A DNA stretch of 11,605 nucleotides from NCBI GenBank assembly GCA_945875225.1, contig CAMCJY010000030.1, forward strand, positions 1 through 11,605, written 5' to 3'. The translations under genes were made by a program, and so were the position numbers. This DNA comes from Comamonas sp. lk. Its GTDB lineage: Bacteria > Pseudomonadota > Gammaproteobacteria > Burkholderiales > Burkholderiaceae_C. The first letter of the stretch is position 1. Every line of letters begins with the position of its first letter. Below are positions 7,182-11,605 of the stretch, piece by piece. Under the pieces are notes generated by a model. The model saw only the letters and a list, made by a program, of their open reading frames with translations. It was not told the DNA's origin and ran no database searches.

Positions 7182-7961
7182 ATGCCCTACCAACTCATCG
7201 AAGTCCGCACAGAGGCCGACAAAGTGGGCATCATTACCCTGAACCGGCCTCAGCAGCTCAATGCGCTGAACGACCAGTTAATGGACGAACTGGGCCAGGC
7301 GCTTAAGGCCTGGGACGCCGATGAGGCGATTGGCTGTATGGTGATTACCGGAAGTGAAAAAGCGTTTGCCGCCGGCGCTGATATTGCCGCCATGGCCCAG
7401 TACAGCTTTGCCCACGTGTACCAAGGCGACTACATCACGCGCAACTGGGAAACCTTGCGCACGGTACGCAAGCCGGTGATTGCGGCGGTGAGCGGTTTCG
7501 CCTTGGGCGGTGGCTGCGAGTTAGCCATGATGTGCGATTTCATTATTGCCGCCGATAACGCGCGCTTTGGGCAGCCCGAAATCAAACTGGGCGTGATACC
7601 TGGTGCCGGGGGCACGCAGCGCTTGCCGCGCGCTATTGGCAAAGCCAAGGCGATGGACATGGCGCTGACCGGTCGCATGATGGATGCAGTAGAGGCCGAG
7701 CGCGCTGGACTGGTCAGCCGCGTGGTGCCCCTGGATAAGTTGATGGAAGAAACCCTGGCTGCAGCGCTGATGATTTGCGGCTATTCCCAGCTAGCGACCC
7801 GCGCCGCCAAAGAAGCCGTGAACCGTGCGTTTGAAAGCGGCCTAGCCGATGGCGTGCATTTTGAGCGCCGCCTTTTTCATGCTTTGTTTGCAACCGCGGA
7901 CCAAAAAGAAGGCATGGATGCCTTTGTGAATAAGCGCAAGCCGGTTTTCACGCACCGCTAG
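7182..7961 (+). CDS. Enoyl-CoA hydratase (crotonase family)
   Basis: This 259-residue crotonase-family protein should add water to trans-2-enoyl-CoA to give 3-hydroxyacyl-CoA in fatty-acid beta-oxidation or related acyl-CoA degradation. Length is typical for a single-domain hydratase. The oxyanion-hole segments are AAGADIAAM (residues 63-71) and GFALGGGCELA (105-115). Both catalytic glutamates of true hydratases are present: E113 in GGGCE and E133 in FGQPEIKLGVIPGAGG. The start at 7182 gives the usual crotonase N-terminus (MPYQLIEV); an in-frame TTG at 7137 would add 15 unlikely residues. No Shine-Dalgarno sequence precedes the ATG, and the upstream bases are pyrimidine-rich. The gene follows the M61 peptidase by 90 nt and precedes tRNA-Met. 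Having both glutamates argues for a hydratase over an isomerase, but acyl chain preference is unknown, so no symbol is given. Confidence 0.92.
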   Translation: MPYQLIEVRTEADKVGIITLNRPQQLNALNDQLMDELGQALKAWDADEAIGCMVITGSEKAFAAGADIAAMAQYSFAHVYQGDYITRNWETLRTVRKPVIAAVSGFALGGGCELAMMCDFIIAADNARFGQPEIKLGVIPGAGGTQRLPRAIGKAKAMDMALTGRMMDAVEAERAGLVSRVVPLDKLMEETLAAALMICGYSQLATRAAKEAVNRAFESGLADGVHFERRLFHALFATADQKEGMDAFVNKRKPVFTHR

Positions 7962-7963
7962 CC

Positions 7964-7994
7964 TTGGCCCCGCCCCGTGGCTTATGGCTATAAT
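7964..7994 (+). promoter_or_regulatory. Promoter of tRNA-Met
   Basis: A perfect TATAAT -10 box lies at 7989-7994, ten bases before the mature tRNA 5' end at 8005. The best -35 candidate is TTGGCC (7964-7969), with a long 19-bp spacer. The -10 box is convincing; the -35 assignment is tentative. Confidence 0.6.
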
Positions 7995-8004
7995 TTCTGC
8001 CTCC

Positions 8005-8081
8005 GGTGATATAGCTCAGTTGGTTAGAGCGCAGCATTCATAATGCTGATGTCGGTGGTTCAAATCCACCTATCACCACCA
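8005..8081 (+). tRNA. tRNA-Met(CAT), elongator type
   Basis: The 77-base gene folds into a full cloverleaf. The acceptor stem GGTGATA (8005-8011) pairs with TATCACC (8071-8077), followed by discriminator A and encoded CCA (8079-8081). The D stem is GCTC/GAGC (8014-8017 with 8027-8030). The anticodon stem CAGCA/TGCTG encloses the loop TTCATAA, with anticodon CAT at 8039-8041. The T stem is GGTGG/CCACC, with loop TTCAAAT. The first acceptor pair is a normal G-C and the anticodon stem lacks the three G-C pairs next to the loop, so this is not initiator tRNA. A CAT anticodon could also mark the lysidine-modified isoleucine tRNA, but the sequence looks more like bacterial elongator Met. It has its own promoter and terminator. 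Confidence 0.96.
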
Positions 8082-8093
8082 ATTTACGGGTCT

Positions 8094-8118
8094 AAAAGGG
8101 CGCTTTAGTGCCCTTTTT
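8094..8118 (+). terminator. Rho-independent terminator after tRNA-Met
   Basis: AAAAGGGC (8094-8101) pairs with GCCCTTTT (8110-8117). The stem extends inward by a G-T and a C-G pair to close a TTTA tetraloop, and the GC-rich core is followed by a T run ending at 8118. It lies 12 bases past the CCA end, so it should end the tRNA transcript and separate it from miaB. Confidence 0.87.
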
Positions 8119-8344
8119 CATGCCCTTCAGCCTCTGGACAACACCATGAATCGCTGGATTCCTGCGTCGCTTGCGCAGCGCGTTCCCCCACATTTACTCC
8201 TCGTTGGCACCTTGCGCGCCGCCGCCGCTGCTCTGGCCCACTTGGCTTGGTGGGCCTCGGGGCTGCGCCGGCTCCGGCCTAAATCGTCTGCCACTTTACC
8301 GCCCAGGCGTCTGGCCAAGCCTGAGCCGACAGCGCGCGCACTAT
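8119..8344 (+). other. Leader region upstream of miaB, no assigned gene
   Basis: These 226 bases lie between the tRNA terminator and miaB. They contain a 7-bp perfect hairpin, GGCCCAC (8235-8241) with GTGGGCC (8250-8256) and an 8-base loop. A weak promoter candidate is TTGCGC (8171-8176) with TTTACT (8193-8198) at a 16-bp spacer. A 68-codon ORF runs 8146-8352 and overlaps the miaB start, but it has no good ribosome site, shows no family I recognise, and its codon pattern does not argue strongly for coding. A miaB promoter should be here, because the tRNA terminator would block readthrough. Confidence 0.4.
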
Positions 8345-9694
8345 ATGCATAAAAAAGTCTTTATCAAAACCTTCGGCTGCCAGATGAACGAGTACGACTC
8401 GGACAAGATGGCCGATGTGCTGGGCGCTTCTGATGGCTACGAAAAAACCACGGTCATGGAAGAGGCAGACCTGATTTTGTTTAATACCTGCTCGGTGCGC
8501 GAAAAAGCCCAAGAAAAGGTGTTTTCGGACTTGGGCCGCGCGCGTCAGTTGCGCAAAAAAGGCGCGCAAATCGGCGTAGGCGGCTGCGTCGCCAGCCAGG
8601 AAGGCGCGGCGATTATTGAACGCGCACCCTACGTGGATCTGGTGTTCGGCCCGCAGACTTTGCACCGCTTGCCGGAGATGCTCCGACAGCGGCATTTGCA
8701 AAACAAGCCGCAGGTAGATATCAGCTTTCCAGAGATTGAAAAGTTTGACCATTTGCCGCCTGCCAAGGTCGAGGGTGCGTCGGCGTTTGTCAGTGTGATG
8801 GAGGGTTGCTCTAAATACTGCAGCTATTGCGTCGTGCCCTATACCCGTGGCGAAGAGATTCACCGGCCGTTTGAAGACGTGCTGGTCGAAGTGGCTGGAT
8901 TGGCTGACCAGGGTGTCAAGGAAATTACCTTGCTGGGGCAAAACGTCAATGCCTACCGCGCCCCTATGGGTGCCAGCGCAGAGATGGCGGATTTCGCAAC
9001 CCTGCTCGACTATGTGGCTGCGATACCTGGCATAGAGCGCTTGCGCTTTACGACCAGCCATCCCAATGAATTTACCCCCTCCCTGATCGCCGCCTACGCC
9101 AGGTTGCCGCAGCTGGTCAGCCATCTGCACTTGCCTGTCCAACATGGCTCAGACCGCATCTTGATGGCCATGAAGCGCGGCTATACCGCGATGGAATATA
9201 AAAGTACGGTGCGCAAGCTGCGTGCTATCCGTCCTGATTTGGCGCTGAGCAGCGACTTCATTGTTGGTTTCCCCGGGGAAACAGAGTCTGACCATGAAAA
9301 GCTGATGCGGCTGATCGAAGACCTGCAGTTTGACAACAGCTTTAGTTTTATCTTCAGCCCCAGGCCGGGCACCCCGGCCGCCAATTTGCCCGATGCCACG
9401 GCGCATGAGGAAAAGCTTAGGCGTTTGCACGAAGTGCAAGCGGCCATCAATGCCAGCATTGCGCGTATCAGCGAGAGCCGTCTTGGCACGGTACAGCGGA
9501 TTTTGGTGGAAGGACCCTCCAAGCGCGATGGCAGCGAGTTGATGGGTCGCACTGAATGCAACCGGGTGGTGAATTTCGCTGGGCCTGCGCGCTTGATGGG
9601 GCAATTGATAGACGTACGCATTACTGATACGCGCACCTATTCGCTGCGCGGCGAAGTCTTGACGCATGAGGGAGCAAACTATGGCCTGTCGTAA
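8345..9694 (+). CDS. miaB: tRNA-2-methylthio-N6-dimethylallyladenosine synthase MiaB
   Basis: MiaB is a radical-SAM methylthiotransferase that converts i6A37 to ms2i6A37 in tRNAs reading UNN codons, which aids decoding accuracy. The 449-residue protein has the full three-domain layout. The N-terminal UPF0004 domain carries cluster cysteines C12 (FGCQMNEYDS), C49 (NTCSVREKA) and C81 (GGCVASQEG). The radical-SAM domain has CSKYCSYC (C155, C159, C162). A C-terminal TRAM domain spans roughly residues 380-440. I chose the ATG at 8345 because KKVFIKTFGCQMN follows at once, as in other MiaB proteins; the in-frame start at 8171 would add 58 low-complexity residues. No Shine-Dalgarno sequence precedes this ATG. 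The stop overlaps the lipocalin gene. The neighbouring tRNA-Met is not a known MiaB substrate. Confidence 0.97.
   Translation: MHKKVFIKTFGCQMNEYDSDKMADVLGASDGYEKTTVMEEADLILFNTCSVREKAQEKVFSDLGRARQLRKKGAQIGVGGCVASQEGAAIIERAPYVDLVFGPQTLHRLPEMLRQRHLQNKPQVDISFPEIEKFDHLPPAKVEGASAFVSVMEGCSKYCSYCVVPYTRGEEIHRPFEDVLVEVAGLADQGVKEITLLGQNVNAYRAPMGASAEMADFATLLDYVAAIPGIERLRFTTSHPNEFTPSLIAAYARLPQLVSHLHLPVQHGSDRILMAMKRGYTAMEYKSTVRKLRAIRPDLALSSDFIVGFPGETESDHEKLMRLIEDLQFDNSFSFIFSPRPGTPAANLPDATAHEEKLRRLHEVQAAINASIARISESRLGTVQRILVEGPSKRDGSELMGRTECNRVVNFAGPARLMGQLIDVRITDTRTYSLRGEVLTHEGANYGLS
9668..9674 (+). promoter_or_regulatory. Ribosome binding site of the lipocalin gene inside miaB
   Basis: GAGGGAG lies within the last miaB codons, six bases before the ATG at 9681. 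It decides between the two in-frame starts at 9666 and 9681 in favour of the latter. Confidence 0.75.
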
Positions 9695-10226
9695 GTTGGC
9701 GGCAACTATCGCGCTGGCCTACCTGCTTGGGACAGGTGGTGTCTTTGCTGCGCCGCCGCTGCCCACCGTCAGCGCCATTGAAGTGCCGCGTTATCTGGGG
9801 ACTTGGTACGAGATTGCTAAGTTCCCTAACTGGTTTCAGAAGAAATGTGTCGCTAACACGCGCGCCCAATACAGTCTGCGTAGCGACGGTTCGCTGCAGG
9901 TGATCAACCGCTGCAAGATGGCCTCCGGGGAAATGGACGAGGCCATCGGTGCGGCGCGCCAGATCGGCAACGCCAGCTCGCCCAAATTACAGGTGCGTTT
10001 TGCTCCGCAATGGTTGTCGATAATTCCCGCTGTGTGGGGCGACTACTGGGTGATTGATCTGGACGACAATTACCAGTGGGTGGCTGTGAGCGAACCGGGG
10101 CGGGAGTATTTATGGATTCTGTCCCGCACGCCGCGTATGGATCCACAAAGCTATGCCAGTTTGTTGGTGCGGCTCGGCGGTTTGGGCTTGGATGTGCAAA
10201 AGTTGGAGTTAACGCCCCAGGATTAG
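9681..10226 (+). CDS. Blc-like bacterial lipocalin, exported
   Basis: Lipocalins are eight-stranded beta-barrels that bind small hydrophobic ligands; bacterial Blc is linked to membrane lipid maintenance under stress. The 181-residue precursor starts with a signal peptide of about 23 residues, likely cut at VFA-A. The lipocalin signature is YLGTWYEIAKFP (residues 38-49, with the conserved G-x-W at 40-42). A later conserved stretch, EYLWILSRTP, also matches Blc. C56 and C78 are placed for a disulfide once the protein is exported. There is no lipobox cysteine at the signal cleavage site, so unlike E. coli Blc it should be soluble in the periplasm and not outer-membrane anchored. The start overlaps miaB by 14 nt, which implies cotranscription and probably translational coupling. 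The ligand is unknown. Confidence 0.92.
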   Translation: MACRKLAATIALAYLLGTGGVFAAPPLPTVSAIEVPRYLGTWYEIAKFPNWFQKKCVANTRAQYSLRSDGSLQVINRCKMASGEMDEAIGAARQIGNASSPKLQVRFAPQWLSIIPAVWGDYWVIDLDDNYQWVAVSEPGREYLWILSRTPRMDPQSYASLLVRLGGLGLDVQKLELTPQD

Positions 10227-10249
10227 CGCCTTTGGCACATCAGTTGCTT

Positions 10250-10267
10250 TGCCCTTTCAGAAGGGCA
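10250..10267. other. Hairpin at the convergent lipocalin/ffh junction
   Basis: TGCCCTT (10250-10256) pairs with AAGGGCA (10261-10267) around a TCAG loop that overlaps the ffh stop codon. Neither strand has a real T run after the stem, so it is at best a weak bidirectional terminator or a 3'-end stabilising hairpin. Confidence 0.35.
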
Positions 10268-11605
10268 TCTTGGGCATGCCTTTCATCGAGGCCATGCGCT
10301 TCATCATTTTCATCATCCCGCCGCCGCTCATTTTTTTCATCATGTCCTGCATTTGCTCAAACTCTTTGAGCATGCGGTTGACCTCCTGCACCTGCACACC
10401 GGCCCCCGTGGCAATGCGGCGTTTGCGGGTGGCTTTGATCAGGTCCGGCTTACGCCGCTCCAGCGGCGTCATGCTGTTGATGATGCCCTCTTTGCGCCGG
10501 ATGTCTTTTTCCGCTTTGTCCATATCCACCTGACCGGCTTTGGCCGCCATGGCAGCAGGTAGTTTGTCTATGAGGCTGGACAGGCCGCCCATTTGTTTCA
10601 TTTGCTGGATTTGGCCTAAAAAATCATTGAGGTCAAAGCTGGCGCCGCTTTTCACTTTCGCCGCCAACTTTTGCGCGGCCTCTACATTCACCCCGGCGGT
10701 AACCTGTTCGACCAGGGCCACGATATCGCCCATACCCAGAATGCGTCCTGCGTGGCGGTCAGCGTCAAAGACTTCCAGTCCGTCTATTTTTTCGCTGGTG
10801 CCAGCGAACTTGATCGGTGCACCAGTCACCTGGCGAACCGACAGGGCCGCACCGCCGCGCGAATCGCCATCGGTTTTGGTCAGGATGATGCCAGTGAGAG
10901 GCAAAGCATCTTTAAATGCTTTGGCGGTGTTGATAGCGTCCTGGCCTTGCATGGCGTCCACCACAAACAAGGTTTCAATGGGGTGCAGGGCTGCATGCAA
11001 TTCCTGGATCTCGCGCATCAGGACCTCGTCGATGGCCAGGCGACCGGCGGTATCGACCAACAGCACATCAAAGAAATGGCGCTTGGCATAGTCCAGCGCC
11101 GCCAGCGCGATGGCCACGGGCTTTTGGTCCGCACTACTGGGGAAAAATTCGGCCCCCGCTTGGGCTGTGACGGTTTTGAGCTGTTCGATAGCCGCGGGAC
11201 GGTACACGTCACCCGAGACGGTGAGCACTTTTTTCTTGCGCTTGTCGATCAGGTGCTTGGCCAGCTTGGCGGTGGTGGTGGTTTTGCCGGCGCCTTGCAG
11301 GCCGGCCATCAAAATCACGGCCGGCGGCTGTACCGCCAGATTGATGTCACTGACACCCTGGCCCATAGTGGCCGCCAATTCCTGGTTGACGATGCTGACC
11401 AAGACCTGGCCGGGCTGTAAAGACCCCAGCACCTCGCGGCCCAGCGCTTTTTCTTTGACCCGAGCGATAAAGTCGCGCACCACCGGCAGCGCCACATCGG
11501 CCTCTAGCAAGGCCATACGCACCTCGCGCAGCATCTCTCCTACGTTGTCCTCGGTGATGCGAGACTGGCCTCGCAAAGTCTTGACCAGGCGGGACAGTTT
11601 GTCAG
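10257..11605 (-). CDS. ffh: Signal recognition particle protein Ffh (SRP54), 5' end outside window
   Basis: Ffh binds the 4.5S RNA and hydrophobic signal sequences on ribosomes and, with the receptor FtsY, delivers nascent membrane proteins to SecYEG. The frame stays open to the right edge: codons upstream of the TTG at 11576 read DKLSRLVKT, the usual Ffh N-terminus, so only about seven or eight residues are missing and that TTG is an internal Leu codon. The N-domain helical bundle is followed by the G domain with P-loop GLQGAGKTTTT, DTAGR and TKTDGDSRGG. The M domain contains the RNA-binding motif region SMTPLERRKPD...TRKRRIATGAG and ends in a methionine-rich tail (EQMQDMMKKM and beyond). 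This is a complete, normal SRP54 apart from the edge cut. It converges on the lipocalin gene with only 30 bases between the stops. Confidence 0.98.
   Translation of the reverse strand, partial: DKLSRLVKTLRGQSRITEDNVGEMLREVRMALLEADVALPVVRDFIARVKEKALGREVLGSLQPGQVLVSIVNQELAATMGQGVSDINLAVQPPAVILMAGLQGAGKTTTTAKLAKHLIDKRKKKVLTVSGDVYRPAAIEQLKTVTAQAGAEFFPSSADQKPVAIALAALDYAKRHFFDVLLVDTAGRLAIDEVLMREIQELHAALHPIETLFVVDAMQGQDAINTAKAFKDALPLTGIILTKTDGDSRGGAALSVRQVTGAPIKFAGTSEKIDGLEVFDADRHAGRILGMGDIVALVEQVTAGVNVEAAQKLAAKVKSGASFDLNDFLGQIQQMKQMGGLSSLIDKLPAAMAAKAGQVDMDKAEKDIRRKEGIINSMTPLERRKPDLIKATRKRRIATGAGVQVQEVNRMLKEFEQMQDMMKKMSGGGMMKMMKRMASMKGMPKMPF

Noticed and set aside
8279..9145. A 288-codon minus-strand open frame opposite miaB
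   Set aside because: It is antisense to the conserved UPF0004 and radical-SAM regions of miaB; the composition is typical of a high-GC shadow frame.
8005..9694. A functional link between tRNA-Met and miaB as neighbours
   Set aside because: MiaB acts on i6A37 in tRNAs reading UNN codons; tRNA-Met is not such a tRNA, and a terminator separates the two genes.
1..11605. Mobile element, CRISPR array, phage, toxin-antitoxin or defence genes
   Set aside because: I saw no transposase or integrase motif, no regularly spaced repeats, no target-site duplications and no compositional break. Every sizeable gene belongs to a known housekeeping or metabolic family.

Overview
This window looks like ordinary chromosomal housekeeping DNA from a betaproteobacterium. 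The high GC content, the protein styles (RNase R, YchF, MiaB and the class V aminotransferase all read like Burkholderiales versions) and the TACAAT/TATAAT-type promoter elements suggest order Burkholderiales, probably near Comamonadaceae. That placement comes from recognising families by eye, not from a database search.

Layout. (1) Bases 1-864, plus strand: the C-terminal part of RNase R (rnr), cut by the left edge. (2) Bases 907-3168, minus strand: the ATPase gene ychF, followed 27 nt downstream by a class V PLP aminotransferase. They are probably cotranscribed, and they run convergently into rnr. (3) Bases 3169-3361: a divergent promoter region. (4) Bases 3362-7092, plus strand: a tight probable operon of a UbiH/COQ6-like FAD monooxygenase, a DsbC-type periplasmic disulfide isomerase and a cytoplasmic M61 metallopeptidase with a PDZ domain. 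(5) Bases 7182-7961: an enoyl-CoA hydratase, probably with its own promoter. (6) Bases 7989-8118: a tRNA-Met(CAT) gene with a good -10 box and a strong intrinsic terminator. (7) Bases 8345-10226: miaB and an overlapping lipocalin gene. (8) Bases 10257-11605, minus strand: ffh (SRP54), convergent to the lipocalin gene and cut at its 5' end by the right edge.

The genes cover RNA decay and maturation (rnr, tRNA-Met, miaB), ribosome-associated ATPase activity (ychF), protein targeting and envelope folding (ffh, dsbC, lipocalin), peptide turnover (M61) and central or lipid metabolism (aminotransferase, enoyl-CoA hydratase, FAD monooxygenase). They do not form one pathway. I found no mobile element, CRISPR array, phage gene, toxin-antitoxin pair or defence system, and no convincing new system. 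The points worth a second look are small: several starts without a Shine-Dalgarno sequence (one possibly leaderless), an unexplained 226-nt leader with a 68-codon ORF overlapping the miaB start, a variant FAD motif in the monooxygenase, a 10-bp direct repeat before the enoyl-CoA hydratase gene, and a Blc-like lipocalin without a lipid anchor.
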